Part shown: positions 1-8,214 of the stretch, one piece after another
Layout of the letters: each line of letters opens with the position of its first letter
Position numbering within the stretch: the stretch's first letter is position 1
Origin: an uncultured Mediterraneibacter sp.
GTDB lineage: Bacteria > Bacillota > Clostridia > Lachnospirales > Lachnospiraceae
NCBI GenBank assembly: GCA_944377745.1
Contig: CALWFV010000012.1
Span: 1 to 64,000 of the forward strand
DNA: 64,000 bases
Direction: 5' to 3'
Translations under genes and position numbers: made by a program
The notes under the pieces: model-generated
Database searches by the model: none
Told to the model about the DNA's origin: nothing
Seen by the model: the letters and a program-made list of their open reading frames with translations, nothing else

Positions 1-75
1 TAGCTACACAGCTCACTGGCGATTACTGTGACCGGACTTACACCGGCTAGTGTGGTCCAGCTTTGCTGGACACAC
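1..75 (-). mobile_element. Group II (class C-like) intron, 5' end, cut by window edge
   Basis: On the minus strand the sequence opens at 75 with GTGTG, matching the GUGYG start of group II introns. It continues into a TCCAGC/GCTGGA hairpin, a second GTGTG-complementary CACAC, and CCGGTGTAAGTCCGGTC. This resembles the domain I start of class C introns of the Oceanobacillus iheyensis type, as I remember that sequence. The intron would run leftwards out of the window. Its start lies directly after the U-run of an intrinsic terminator (80-129), which is the known preferred target of class C introns. No reverse transcriptase can be seen because the window ends. A cobalamin riboswitch was considered and rejected. 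Confidence 0.55.
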
Positions 76-79
76 CGCA

Positions 80-129
80 AAATAAAAGAGAGCAAAACAA
101 AACAACATTTCTGTTGTCCCGTTGCTCTC
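80..129 (-). terminator. Intrinsic terminator next to the intron start
   Basis: Read on the minus strand, GAGAGCAA (122-129) pairs with TTGCTCTC (88-95). An inner ACAAC/GTTGT pair extends the hairpin, and TTTTATTT (80-87) follows. It may end the long operon finishing with miaA, about 490 nt upstream, or a lost gene. Confidence 0.7.
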
Positions 130-362
130 CCATCTCAGCCACTACTCTTAAATTAGTTAAAGTTTATCACATTGCACAATATTTTACAAGAGATTTCAAA
201 AAAAAGGATAGATTTAACCAATTAAACCAAACGAGAGTCTTCATATCCTGCTCCCTTGTCCGGTCATATCTTCCCATAGCTGCCCGGGCTGTTTTGCTTC
301 GGAGAGAATCTGACTTCCATTCCTGCCGGATCAGATGTCCTGCTGTGAGAAGACTGTAGGGC

Positions 363-494
363 ATGAGGGATGCCAAAGATGATCCGAGGGAGATTTATTC
401 CTACACCACTTATGGCCTGCTGGCACCGGAAACAGCAGATGACCAGGTCAACCGTATTCGGAAAGAGATCCGGCTGCTGGATTTTATACCGTAA
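363..494 (+). CDS. Unrecognised 43-residue ORF, possibly a gene remnant
   Basis: This short reading frame has protein-like composition. It starts with MRDAKDDPREIYSY and ends with an amphipathic stretch (QVNRIRKEIRLLDFIP). An in-frame stop lies two codons before the ATG and there is no clear ribosome site, so it may be the 3' end of a decayed gene. It sits alone in the 76-620 gap, on the strand opposite to miaA. I see nothing else coding in that gap. Confidence 0.25.
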   Translation: MRDAKDDPREIYSYTTYGLLAPETADDQVNRIRKEIRLLDFIP

Positions 495-620
495 ATAGTG
501 TCGACCGCACGGTAACTGTAATCTGAATTTCTACGGTGTCAGGGATGTCGAGAGTATCGTACCCCTGCGTTCTCTTACATAAGAATTTTTTTAATTATGT
601 TACGCCCTATCCTAATAAAA

Positions 621-1547
621 TCAAAAGTAACTATTATTGCTTTTCAGAAAACTATCTGATAATTTACTTGCCTGATCAAAGTATTCCTGCTCCATATCGA
701 GCCACCGGATTGTCTTATCTCTTCTAAACCAGGTCATCTGTCTTTTTGCAAACCGCTTAATGGCCTGTGACAAATGATCATAAAACTCTTCAAATGAAGA
801 ATATTTTCCTTCCAGATAGCCCGCTATACAGCGGTATTCCAGTCCAAGACGATATAAGTACTTCGGCGAATTGCCTGCCGCCAGATAGGACTGTACTTCT
901 TCGATCATCCCCTGATCCAGCCTCTGCTTCAGCCTTTCATCAATCCTTCGATGCAAAATACTTTTTTCCCATGTAACGCCAAGCTGCAATGTTTTATATC
1001 GGGGAGAATTCTGCGCTGTCAGTTTTTCTCCGTTCCTGGTCTTTTCCAACAGTCTGATCAGCCGTCTCTTATTGTTTCTGTCAGAGTTATTTTCACCTAC
1101 AACTTCTTTTGCCTCCTCCGAAAGCATATCCTGAAGCTCTTCCAGTGATTTTTTCTCCAGCTCATTCCGATATGCAGCATCTGCCGTCTCCTCCTGAAAG
1201 TCATATCCATACACGACAGAAGACAGATAAAGCCCGGTCCCGCCGACAAGAAAAGGAATATGTCCTCTCTGTAAAATCTGATCGATCACTTCGTATGCTG
1301 CTTTCTGGTAATCTGCAACAGAATAGGGTTCCTCTATATCACAGACATCCAGAAGGTGGTGCGGGACCTGATCCCGTTCTTCTTTTGTTACCTTTCCGCT
1401 GCAAAGATCAAAGCCTCTGTAAACCTGCCTTGAATCTGCTGAAACGATTTCCCCGCCATATTTTTTCGCCAGATCAATCGCCAGGGAACTTTTCCCCGAT
1501 GCATTTGTTCCTGCGATCACTATGATTTTAGATAAATTACTGTTCAT
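621..1547 (-). CDS. miaA: tRNA dimethylallyltransferase
   Basis: This enzyme transfers a dimethylallyl group to N6 of A37 in tRNAs that read UNN codons, the first step of the (ms2)i6A modification. The 308-residue protein has the P-loop GTNASGKSS at residues 13-21 and the substrate-binding SADSRQVYRG motif at about 36-45. The C-terminal tRNA-binding region has the typical KRFAKRQMTWFRRD. Its length is normal for the family. The start overlaps the preceding ORF by 11 nt, so translation is probably coupled. It is the last gene of a run of closely packed minus-strand genes. Confidence 0.96.
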   Translation of the reverse strand: MNSNLSKIIVIAGTNASGKSSLAIDLAKKYGGEIVSADSRQVYRGFDLCSGKVTKEERDQVPHHLLDVCDIEEPYSVADYQKAAYEVIDQILQRGHIPFLVGGTGLYLSSVVYGYDFQEETADAAYRNELEKKSLEELQDMLSEEAKEVVGENNSDRNNKRRLIRLLEKTRNGEKLTAQNSPRYKTLQLGVTWEKSILHRRIDERLKQRLDQGMIEEVQSYLAAGNSPKYLYRLGLEYRCIAGYLEGKYSSFEEFYDHLSQAIKRFAKRQMTWFRRDKTIRWLDMEQEYFDQASKLSDSFLKSNNSYF

Positions 1548-1938
1548 TTTTTCTCCCGCTTATTTCAATATATTTTTTACGGCCCTGTGCTGTTTTTAAC
1601 AAAATATAAGCATTGCCCACATAATCTCCCACATGATCCTTCAGCAGGATTTTTGCATGGTACGGATCAAAATCCACCTTCTGCCTGAGCATATAAAGGA
1701 TATCCGTAAGGAACCGTTCCCGCTGATATGTATCGCCAACACACAATTTTTCAAAATTATCCAGCATTTCAATTTTGATCAGAAATTCTTTTGAGCCGAT
1801 TCTTTCCCGTATATTTATATGTCCGCAGATGACCATTCCAAAATCTGAATCCGGATCGGGATCAGGCAGGCTGCAGATATATGTAGATTCATGCTCCGCT
1901 TTCTGGAATTCATCCAGACATATAAATTCTGAAATCAT
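1537..1938 (-). CDS. Hypothetical protein between rsmD and miaA
   Basis: This 133-residue protein has no family I recognise. The start at 1938 (MISEFICLDEF) is chosen over an upstream ATG because GGAGGG sits 5 nt before it and rsmD stops one base away. The protein is acidic and soluble, with no signal peptide, membrane segment or cysteine motif. It is tightly packed between rsmD (1-nt gap) and miaA (11-nt overlap), so it is very likely expressed with these RNA-modification genes. That placement alone does not show a role in RNA modification. Confidence 0.7.
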   Translation of the reverse strand: MISEFICLDEFQKAEHESTYICSLPDPDPDSDFGMVICGHINIRERIGSKEFLIKIEMLDNFEKLCVGDTYQRERFLTDILYMLRQKVDFDPYHAKILLKDHVGDYVGNAYILLKTAQGRKKYIEISGRKNEQ

Positions 1939-1939
1939 G

Positions 1940-2500
1940 TCATCCCTCCGCTCTGCCATAAAAATGGACACTGGAAATTCCATAAACTTTCTGCCTCATT
2001 TTTTTCAGTTGTTCTATCCTGTCCGGAACTTCCAGCTCTTTTCTTGTACGGATTGCAAATATCCCGTCTCTTTTTAAAAGTTTTGCATTTGAAAGGCGCT
2101 GTATGACAGAATAAAAAATTTGTCCTTCCGTAAAAGGCGGATCAAGGTAGATAATATCAAACACTGCCTCATTCTTTTCAAACCATCCTATCCTCCGGAA
2201 CACATCATCCTGATAAATATCATAACCGGAACGGAAGCCACAGATTTCCAGATTTTTCTTGATCATTTCCACTGCTTTGCGGCTTTTATCCACAAATGCC
2301 ACATGATCCGCGCCACGGCTGAGCGCTTCAATTCCAATACTCCCGCTTCCGGCAAAGAGATCCAGGAAATCAGATCCAGGGATCCTGTCCTGCCAGATAT
2401 TAAAAAGAGCTTCCTTTATCTTTGCTGTGATTGGCCGGGTTTCCATTCCTTTTGGCGCATACAGCCGACGTCCTTTTGCGGTTCCGGCAATCACTCGCAT
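1940..2500 (-). CDS. rsmD: 16S rRNA (guanine(966)-N2)-methyltransferase RsmD
   Basis: RsmD methylates N2 of G966 of 16S rRNA in the assembled small subunit, using S-adenosylmethionine. The 186-residue protein starts with the family signature MRVIAGTAKGRRL. It has the SAM-binding FLDLFAGSGSIGIEAL segment at about 45-60 and the catalytic DPPF motif at 120-123. The length is normal. It overlaps the end of the alpha/beta hydrolase gene by 10 nt, so it is translated within the same operon. Confidence 0.96.
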   Translation of the reverse strand: MRVIAGTAKGRRLYAPKGMETRPITAKIKEALFNIWQDRIPGSDFLDLFAGSGSIGIEALSRGADHVAFVDKSRKAVEMIKKNLEICGFRSGYDIYQDDVFRRIGWFEKNEAVFDIIYLDPPFTEGQIFYSVIQRLSNAKLLKRDGIFAIRTRKELEVPDRIEQLKKMRQKVYGISSVHFYGRAEG

Positions 2501-3504
2501 CCGTCTGCCTCCTGGTTTTCGCTTGTTTTCCTGTCAAAATCTCTCCAAAATTCTAATACGGCTTTTTCGTATCCCTCTTTATCCAGGATATAGCTCATTC
2601 CATGCCCGGCTCCCGGAACGATCAACAGCCTCTTTTCCGCCGCACATGCCTTATAATTTTCATAAGTCATCTCCACCGGCACAAAACCATCATCTGTTCC
2701 ATGAATGAACAATACCGGCACTTTACACACCTTCATGGCATCGATACAGGAATAATCTTTCGGTCCGATCTGTATTTTTGAGCGGCAGATATCTTCTGCG
2801 ATTGCGCTGATCATAGAGTCATACCGAAGATTCAGCCCTTTTTCCACAACGTGTTTCCAGATCGCATGAGGGGAAGTGTATCCGCAGTCTGCAATGATCC
2901 CGCACACATTGGACGGCAGTTCAAATCCGGCTGTCATAAGGACAGTTGACGCCCCCATGGAAATCCCGCACAGATAAATGGGAAGCACTTCAATATCCTG
3001 CCGATTTACCCATTTGATCCATTCGAGGCAGTCATAACGTTCCGTCAGACCGAATCCCATATATTCCCCGCCGCTGTTGTTCTGTCCTCTCTGCTCCGCA
3101 AATAATACGTGGCATTTATTTTGATGGAAGAAATCAGCTATCAACCCAAAGTCTTTTGTCCATGAGGAACGCCAGCCGTGCATTGCAATGATCACCCGCT
3201 CTGCGCCGTCGCATTCCCACCAGTGTCCCACCAGGTTTATTCCATCGTGAGCAGTGATTTCTACTTTCTTACATCCCTTGTTCTCTAATTCTTCTGCGGC
3301 ACGTTCTCTTTCCATTCTGAAATGCTGCATTTCAGGGGAGTCCGGCTCTTTGCCGTTATCGTGAACTATGGGTTCTTCTTCCCCGCGGTCTAATGCGATC
3401 GACACCAGTTTTTTGGTGATCTTATAAGAAATAATCCCTGCAGTAGCAACTGTTCCTGCTACGATCCCTGTTCCTGCCAGCAATCTTTTTAAATTCTTAT
3501 TCAT
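2491..3504 (-). CDS. Alpha/beta hydrolase with N-terminal membrane anchor
   Basis: This is a serine hydrolase of the BAAT/DUF3887-like alpha/beta fold with unknown substrate. From the start at 3504 (GAGGAGG 7 nt upstream) it has 337 residues. A hydrophobic segment at about 10-28 should anchor it in the membrane. The visible triad is Ser182 in GISMGAS, Asp271/272 in IHGTDD and His301 in PGAGHGMS. The oxyanion region is MHGWRSSW at about 108-115. It overlaps the preceding small membrane protein gene by 8 nt and rsmD by 10 nt. A longer ORF starting at 3558 lacks a ribosome site and is not preferred. Confidence 0.85.
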   Translation of the reverse strand: MNKNLKRLLAGTGIVAGTVATAGIISYKITKKLVSIALDRGEEEPIVHDNGKEPDSPEMQHFRMERERAAEELENKGCKKVEITAHDGINLVGHWWECDGAERVIIAMHGWRSSWTKDFGLIADFFHQNKCHVLFAEQRGQNNSGGEYMGFGLTERYDCLEWIKWVNRQDIEVLPIYLCGISMGASTVLMTAGFELPSNVCGIIADCGYTSPHAIWKHVVEKGLNLRYDSMISAIAEDICRSKIQIGPKDYSCIDAMKVCKVPVLFIHGTDDGFVPVEMTYENYKACAAEKRLLIVPGAGHGMSYILDKEGYEKAVLEFWRDFDRKTSENQEADGCE

Positions 3505-3841
3505 AACAATCCTCCTCGTTTTGTTTCTTTTTCTGAATCGCCTGTTTCGCTTTTCCATATAAATTCTTCAGGACAGCAAGCGTCTTTTCATCTTTTGGAA
3601 ACAGCCATCGGAGCAAAGCAATGGAAATGGCAAAAGTCACAATCTTTTCCGGAGATACAGGCAGCCATAAAAAAGCCAGATAAGCGCCGGAAAGCGCTGT
3701 CATCCAACGGATCTTAAAATAAGTCCCCAGCCCAAACATCAGGTATGACCAGCCGTTTGTTATCAGCCATGCAATGACAATGCATAAAAGCAGCCGTGGA
3801 TTTACGATAAATTGTATGATTTTCTTTACTTTTTCTTTCAT
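3497..3841 (-). CDS. Small integral membrane protein, unknown function
   Basis: This 114-residue protein has about three hydrophobic segments (roughly residues 17-38, 47-60 and 66-80) and a lysine-rich C-terminal tail (KAKQAIQKKKQNEED). It looks like a conserved Firmicutes membrane protein, but I cannot assign a function. The ATG at 3841 directly abuts the stop of a 57-codon gene (3842-3844), and its stop overlaps the hydrolase start, so the genes are probably translationally coupled. Confidence 0.7.
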   Translation of the reverse strand: MKEKVKKIIQFIVNPRLLLCIVIAWLITNGWSYLMFGLGTYFKIRWMTALSGAYLAFLWLPVSPEKIVTFAISIALLRWLFPKDEKTLAVLKNLYGKAKQAIQKKKQNEEDCYE

Positions 3842-4015
3842 CTATCGAGTCGCTTCCCTCATTTTCATTATTGACTGAAAAGGTACTTTTCCGTTCCGTT
3901 TTACTGTGATCCAAACTGTTTTTTTAGTTGTGATGAGCGAAGTAATGCCGGCGATTAACACGACACTTCCCAATACCGCTGTCCAACGGAATATTTTTTT
4001 TGCGAATGTTTTCAT
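3842..4015 (-). CDS. 57-residue single-span membrane protein
   Basis: This short gene sits exactly between the zinc-ribbon gene (stop at 4017) and the next membrane gene (start at 3841). AAGGAG lies 10 nt before its ATG. The product has a basic N-terminus (MKTFAKKIFRW), one hydrophobic segment at about residues 12-29, and a basic tail. The stop codon abuts the next ATG with no gap, which supports a real translated gene. I recognise no family. Confidence 0.6.
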   Translation of the reverse strand: MKTFAKKIFRWTAVLGSVVLIAGITSLITTKKTVWITVKRNGKVPFQSIMKMREATR

Positions 4016-4016
4016 A

Positions 4017-4472
4017 TTATACTGTCTCCTTTTCCCTCGAAATGGTGAGATCCGGATCGTTCTTCTCCAAATTTGCTTCCGACTCCTCCTCTGCCTCGCA
4101 TTTTTCTATTTTTTTACCGCAGTAAGGGCAATAAACCGCACTGCGTTCCACAAATTTCCCGCAATATCGGCACGTATCCATATTTTTTATCTTCGCCATT
4201 CTTTTTTTGTACTCCTGGATAGAGGACTTCTTTATTCCCACTGCTGCGATCAAAAGCTTTAGTTTCTCATCTTTCGCGGATTCTTCTTTCATTTCCTCAT
4301 AGACAATCTCTCCGATTTTTTGAAAAATACCGGAAATTTCCCGGTCTTCTTCTCTAATCTGGCTTTGGATCTTCTGCAATGCCATTTCCTCGCTTATCTT
4401 CTGCGCCAGATCGTCTGTTTTTTCTGACACATACCTGCATATATTATCCAAATGTTCAAATAAATCTGCCAT
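4017..4472 (-). CDS. Zinc-ribbon protein with helical N-terminal half
   Basis: The 151-residue protein has a charged helical or coiled-coil N-terminal part (about 1-95). A zinc ribbon follows, formed by Cys101-x2-Cys104 and Cys115-x2-Cys118 (CRYCGK and CPYCGK), and then an acidic tail. Zinc ribbons of this kind usually mediate protein or nucleic acid contacts; no enzyme signature is visible. It lies 3 nt after the GNAT-like gene and 1 nt before the next small gene. Its role is unknown. Confidence 0.7.
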   Translation of the reverse strand: MADLFEHLDNICRYVSEKTDDLAQKISEEMALQKIQSQIREEDREISGIFQKIGEIVYEEMKEESAKDEKLKLLIAAVGIKKSSIQEYKKRMAKIKNMDTCRYCGKFVERSAVYCPYCGKKIEKCEAEEESEANLEKNDPDLTISREKETV

Positions 4473-4475
4473 CTT

Positions 4476-5111
4476 TTATGCCTCCTTCAAATGAAACTGA
4501 TTCTTTCTGTAAAGGGTTTTATAAAACCGAAAGCGCCTGAACTTTGGCTGGATCATAACGTATTTCTCGTCCTGCCTCTCATAGCCCTCTAAATAGCCCG
4601 GTTCTCTCCTCCCGTTGACCACCACATAGGAATAACTGTTTTTATGCGCCTTCACGCAGTCCTCCCAATGGTTCAAAAGTGTCTCGGAGATCTTTGTGTT
4701 CTGATACCGGCGCAGCATCAGGAATAATGACATCAGGTTGGAAGACAGGATCCTGTTTTCTTCCAGCATCTCTTTTTCCATCTTCTCCAGCTCTGACAAA
4801 CATTTCAGCGCATCCCGGTTTCTCTTTTTCATGTTCAGCCGTATATAATAGAGTTTTTCCCTTATTTTTGACAAGACGCCTCTTTTCTTTGTCCTGCTTC
4901 CTACAATAGCGGCTACCATCCGGTCATCCACAAAAGCGCCTTCCGCAAATGCACAGGTGCTTAAACTCCTCTCTGCGACTGCTTTTGCCAGGGTATCCGC
5001 ATCTTTTTCCTCTGAGAAAAACTCATCATATCCTTCCTGCCTTTTCAAAAGCCGGCTTAGCTCTTTTTTATCCCTTCTTTTCAGGCTGCGTATTTCTATT
5101 CTCTGTTTCAT
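4476..5111 (-). CDS. GNAT-like N-acetyltransferase family protein (tentative)
   Basis: The 211-residue protein starts with IEIRSLKRRDKKELSRLL. The strand AFVDDRMVAAIVG and the late pattern ISETLLNHWEDCVKAHKNSY fit the GNAT fold, in which a helix precedes a core strand. The canonical acetyl-CoA loop (Q/RxxGxG/A) is not obvious, because the middle (about 75-110) is a Lys/Arg-rich insertion. It is therefore either a divergent acetyltransferase or an inactive relative. It sits 3 nt downstream of the PAP2 gene in a probable envelope-lipid operon. Confidence 0.5.
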   Translation of the reverse strand: MKQRIEIRSLKRRDKKELSRLLKRQEGYDEFFSEEKDADTLAKAVAERSLSTCAFAEGAFVDDRMVAAIVGSRTKKRGVLSKIREKLYYIRLNMKKRNRDALKCLSELEKMEKEMLEENRILSSNLMSLFLMLRRYQNTKISETLLNHWEDCVKAHKNSYSYVVVNGRREPGYLEGYERQDEKYVMIQPKFRRFRFYKTLYRKNQFHLKEA

Positions 5112-5114
5112 TGT

Positions 5115-5789
5115 TTACGTTTCCTTTCTTTTTCTGTCTCTCCAATATGCTGCAAGGTATGCGATAATGCAGACCGGAACTGCCGCCAGAATATCCAGTA
5201 CCGAGTGCTGTTTCAGAAAAACGGTGGATATGGAAATCAAAAATGCCGAAATCCCAAAAAATATCCTCCATCCCGGCGTGTTTAAGGATTTACAGTTCCA
5301 CCCGCAGATCATGACCGCCACCGAGCCGATCACATGGATGGAGGGGCAGACATTGGTATTGGTATCAAATTGATAAAAACCTTCCAGAAATTTTGTGAAT
5401 ATGTTATCTCTTTCAAAAACCACTGGCCGCAATTCCTGACAGTTTGGAAACAGCATATAGATGAGGATCGCTATTGAGTAGGACACAATGATAAATTTCA
5501 TGAATTTTATAAAAGATTCCGTATCATACAACAGGGTATAAATCTGTATCCCGATCAGGAAAACAAACCATAACAGATAGGGAATAAGGAAGTATTCACA
5601 AAACGGGATCTGATCATCCAGCGGACAGTGGACGGGCGTATAGGATTCCCGGATCCACAGGCGTTCCACCAGGAGAAAAAAGAATCCATACACCGGCCAG
5701 AAGAACAGGTATTTCAGATGTTTAAACTCCAGTGTATTTAACCTGTCCAGCCGGAACCTGCGGTAATCCGTCCCTTTCTCTTTCCACAT
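5115..5789 (-). CDS. PAP2-family membrane phosphatase/phosphotransferase
   Basis: The 224-residue protein has about six membrane segments. The PAP2 motifs are CPSIHV at 148-153 and FLKQHSVLD at 191-199, which carry the catalytic His residues and Asp. An FPNCQELRP stretch near 114-122 takes the place of the usual KxxxxxxRP motif. Members remove or exchange phosphate or phospho-headgroups on lipids at the membrane. The start overlaps the glycosyltransferase gene by 68 nt, an unusually long overlap. No later ATG would keep the first membrane segment, so the long form is retained. The neighbours suggest glycolipid metabolism. Confidence 0.8.
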   Translation of the reverse strand: MWKEKGTDYRRFRLDRLNTLEFKHLKYLFFWPVYGFFFLLVERLWIRESYTPVHCPLDDQIPFCEYFLIPYLLWFVFLIGIQIYTLLYDTESFIKFMKFIIVSYSIAILIYMLFPNCQELRPVVFERDNIFTKFLEGFYQFDTNTNVCPSIHVIGSVAVMICGWNCKSLNTPGWRIFFGISAFLISISTVFLKQHSVLDILAAVPVCIIAYLAAYWRDRKRKET

Positions 5790-6933
5790 AAGCCGTGTCC
5801 TTCCAGTAATTTTTTTTCATATTCAAAAGCTCCATGGTTTCAAAAATCTGTTTCGCCCCCTCTTCCCGTCTGTATTCCCGGAGCGCATTCTCCATTCCCT
5901 GCAATTTTCTTTCTGACTGCAGGATCCGGATACATTGATCGGTAAGTTCTTCCGGGGAATCCGAGGCAACAGCCCCGCCCTTTTTTACAAAGTATTCAAT
6001 ATTATACTGTTCACATCCCGCCACCGCATTGATAAACGCCATTGGCAGATTCTTCACTGCCGCTTCTGTCACGCTTAAGCCTCCCGGTTTCATCAGGCAC
6101 AGATCCGCCGAATCCATATAAAGGGGCATCTGCTGCGTATACCCTTCGATATGGATCTGATCTGCATCCCGGTATTTTCTTTCCAGTTTTTTCCGCAGTC
6201 TCTCATTGGTCCCGCAGATCACGGAAACTTCTGTGTCCTCCGATAAATTTTCATAAAGCCGATCCACCACCCTCTCGATGGGACCGCATCCCATACTTCC
6301 GCACATGACGAGAAGATGCCGGTGTTCCGCCCGGACATTTAAGAGCCGTTTTGCGTCCGCTTTCTCTATCATTTTATAGAATCCTCTGCATACCGGGATC
6401 CGTGCCGCCGAAATCTTCTCCCCGGGGATCCCGCACGCTGCAAATTCCTCTGCCAGGGATCCGTCCGGGATAAAATACCTCTGCAGATCGGTTGCCTTCA
6501 TTCCGGGATAACAGGTATAGTCTGTCATGATCATTGCTGTTTTCAATGCAAGAGGAAATATCTTCTGCATATGGGTCAGCATGATCGCCGAGAGAATGTG
6601 GGTACAGATCACGGTATCAAATTTTTCCTTCGCTATGTACTGATACATCCGCAGGGATCCTGCCGTCAGGATTTTATAGATCAACGTTTTTTCTTTAAAC
6701 AGCGCCGGATGCTTTTTGCTGTATCCATACCCCCAGCGAAACAGCTCCGGGATATGGCGGTACATAAAACTGTGTCCTTCTCCCATAAACCGGGCAAATT
6801 TTTCTGAGACGAAACAGAACGCATCCACTACCGTACATTCCACCTGCTGCCTGTCAAAATATTCCTTTACTGCCCGGGCGCAGGAATTATGTCCCTGCCC
6901 GGTACTGCAGCTTAAGATAAGTGCTTTCTTCAT
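5722..6933 (-). CDS. GT28/MGDG-synthase-like glycosyltransferase
   Basis: The 403-residue protein resembles the MGDG synthase/UgtP family, which moves a sugar from a UDP-sugar to diacylglycerol. The N-terminal MKKALILSCSTGQGHNSCA carries the GxGH loop typical of this group. The C-terminal donor-binding half has LLVMCGSMGCGP (about 208-219) and LMKPGGLSVTEA. There is no signal peptide, so it would act at the inner face of the membrane. It overlaps the acyltransferase-like gene by 47 nt at its start and the PAP2 gene by 68 nt at its end. Glycolipid synthesis is inferred from family and context. Confidence 0.85.
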   Translation of the reverse strand: MKKALILSCSTGQGHNSCARAVKEYFDRQQVECTVVDAFCFVSEKFARFMGEGHSFMYRHIPELFRWGYGYSKKHPALFKEKTLIYKILTAGSLRMYQYIAKEKFDTVICTHILSAIMLTHMQKIFPLALKTAMIMTDYTCYPGMKATDLQRYFIPDGSLAEEFAACGIPGEKISAARIPVCRGFYKMIEKADAKRLLNVRAEHRHLLVMCGSMGCGPIERVVDRLYENLSEDTEVSVICGTNERLRKKLERKYRDADQIHIEGYTQQMPLYMDSADLCLMKPGGLSVTEAAVKNLPMAFINAVAGCEQYNIEYFVKKGGAVASDSPEELTDQCIRILQSERKLQGMENALREYRREEGAKQIFETMELLNMKKNYWKDTAYVERERDGLPQVPAGQVKYTGV

Positions 6934-7423
6934 CGCTTTCCTCCCGTTTTTCTTTCCTGCCCTTTTCTTTTAAGGACTTCAAAATTTTCACCAACTTCGG
7001 GCGGTTGTACCTTTGGATCAGACAATAGGGGATGTTGCCCAGCGCATAAAGGACCGCCGCACAGATCCCTCCGGGACCTTTCCAAAAGAACAGGCATCCC
7101 AGTCCGGTCAGACACAGGAAGCCGTGGACACCTTCCGCAATACAGGTCTCCACGATCATCTCCCGGATCTGTGCCGGGTCAGATTTTCGGGGAAGCTTCT
7201 TTGACGGCATGATCCCGGGGAATATCCTGCTCATATCCGGGAATGACTCCTTCCATTTATGGATCCTGATCTTTCGGTAAATGGCTCCGCCCTGTTCCAG
7301 TTTCCACGTACGCCAGGGAAATCTGTTATAGTGGAACCATTTCTGCGGAAGGATACGTCCCAATAGAAAAGCTGCTATTCCTAAAATTAGCAGATAACAG
7401 ACACACTTTATCAGACCGTCCAT
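6887..7423 (-). CDS. CrtO-like (glycosyl-diaponeurosporenoate acyltransferase family) membrane protein
   Basis: The 178-residue membrane protein has hydrophobic segments at about 5-23 and 100-135. The family pattern seen here is a FPWRTWKLEQGGAIYRKIRI region, then PDMSRIFPGIMPSK and a catalytic-type ETCIAEGVHGFLC with His. Relatives in staphylococci acylate a glycosylated carotenoid. No carotenoid genes are seen here, so a different glycolipid is likely. It is the first gene of the minus-strand run and lies behind the only clear promoter region of that run (7462-7511). Confidence 0.7.
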   Translation of the reverse strand: MDGLIKCVCYLLILGIAAFLLGRILPQKWFHYNRFPWRTWKLEQGGAIYRKIRIHKWKESFPDMSRIFPGIMPSKKLPRKSDPAQIREMIVETCIAEGVHGFLCLTGLGCLFFWKGPGGICAAVLYALGNIPYCLIQRYNRPKLVKILKSLKEKGRKEKREESDEESTYLKLQYRAGT

Positions 7424-7461
7424 CTTTACTCCTCGTTTTTGATTTATTTCTTTTCATTTCT

Positions 7462-7511
7462 GATATATAGAATAACTTTGTATTTTCAACTAAACCTCAA
7501 CAGAACCTCAA
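7462..7511 (-). promoter_or_regulatory. Promoter with three 11-bp tandem repeats upstream of the glycolipid operon
   Basis: On the minus strand three 11-mers follow without gaps: TTGAGGTTCTG (7501-7511), TTGAGGTTTAG (7490-7500) and TTGAAAATACA (7479-7489). The last one provides a -35-like TTGAAA (7484-7489), with TATATC (7462-7467) 16 nt further. Direct repeats with an 11-bp period next to the -35 are typical of OmpR/PhoB-family response regulator sites. Which regulator binds is unknown. Confidence 0.5.
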
Positions 7512-7542
7512 CATTTGTTGATATTCCGGTGATATAACAAAA

Positions 7543-7591
7543 CTCCGCCTTTCAGGTATCCTGTATGATTTTGGATACCTGAAAGGCGGAG
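7543..7591 (-). terminator. Strong hairpin terminator
   Basis: A perfect 19-bp stem (7543-7561 with 7573-7591) carries an 11-nt loop. On the minus strand it is followed by AGTTTTGTTAT, so it would end transcription of the 7620-8214 pseudogene. The plus side also has a T-rich tail. Confidence 0.75.
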
Positions 7592-7619
7592 CCTTTATAT
7601 TTTATTATTCCGGTAGATT

Positions 7620-8214
7620 TTATCTCTGCTCCATCTCTCTGCGGATGGATTCAATCTCATCCTCATTTAATCCGCTTGCTTCTTTGATCGTCTTAATACC
7701 CACACCTGCCTTTAAAAATGCAAAGATCATTTCACGTTTTCCCTGCTCCATCCCCTGTTTCATTCCTTCTGTTCTTCCCTTATTATCCGCCTCTTTCAGC
7801 TCTTCCGCAAACAGTTCATTTAATGCATCACACATCATCTTTTCCACCTCCATCTGTTCCCAGTTTGCCCTTGTGATCAGATTCATCACAGCAACATAAT
7901 CTTTCGATCTCTTTGATCCTGTCTGTGTTGGACTGATAAATACAGGCGTAACCGTATACTTTGTAAAAATCATTCACGCTCAGGCTGTCGTCAGGCGATT
8001 TATACTCTATGATATTATGTTTCCTGAAGATCCGCCCGATCGTCTTCTTTATCTGAACATCCTGCAGTTTTTTAATGATAAGTACATCCACCTGCAGAGG
8101 CTTTTTGCTCAGCAGGTATTCCTCATGCATCTCCAGATACTGCATCTCATCCTGGAGCGTGATACGCAGCGCGGCGCCAAATGCCGGATGCCATTGTAGT
8201 TTTGTTTTATCCAT
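7620..8214 (-). pseudogene. Rpn/PD-(D/E)XK nuclease-family 'transposase', internally deleted and frameshifted
   Basis: The N-terminal half starts at 8214 behind GGGAGA and reads MDKTKLQWHPAFGAALRI ... FRKHNIIEYKSPDDSLSVND. The catalytic-type EYKS core is intact. After YQSNTDRIKEI the frame continues as nonsense. The family's C-terminal part resumes in another frame (ending at 7620) from about KDYVAVMNLITRANWEQM to the helical EGMKQGMEQGKREM tail. Compared with intact relatives, a central segment is missing and the frame is broken. Members of this group promote recombination or act as RecA-independent nucleases. This copy is probably inactive. Confidence 0.75.

Noticed and set aside
1..75. Cobalamin riboswitch
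   Set aside because: CCGGTGTAAGTCCGGT recalls its GGTGAAAATCC part, but no B12 box is seen, and the GTGTG start right after a terminator fits a group II intron better.
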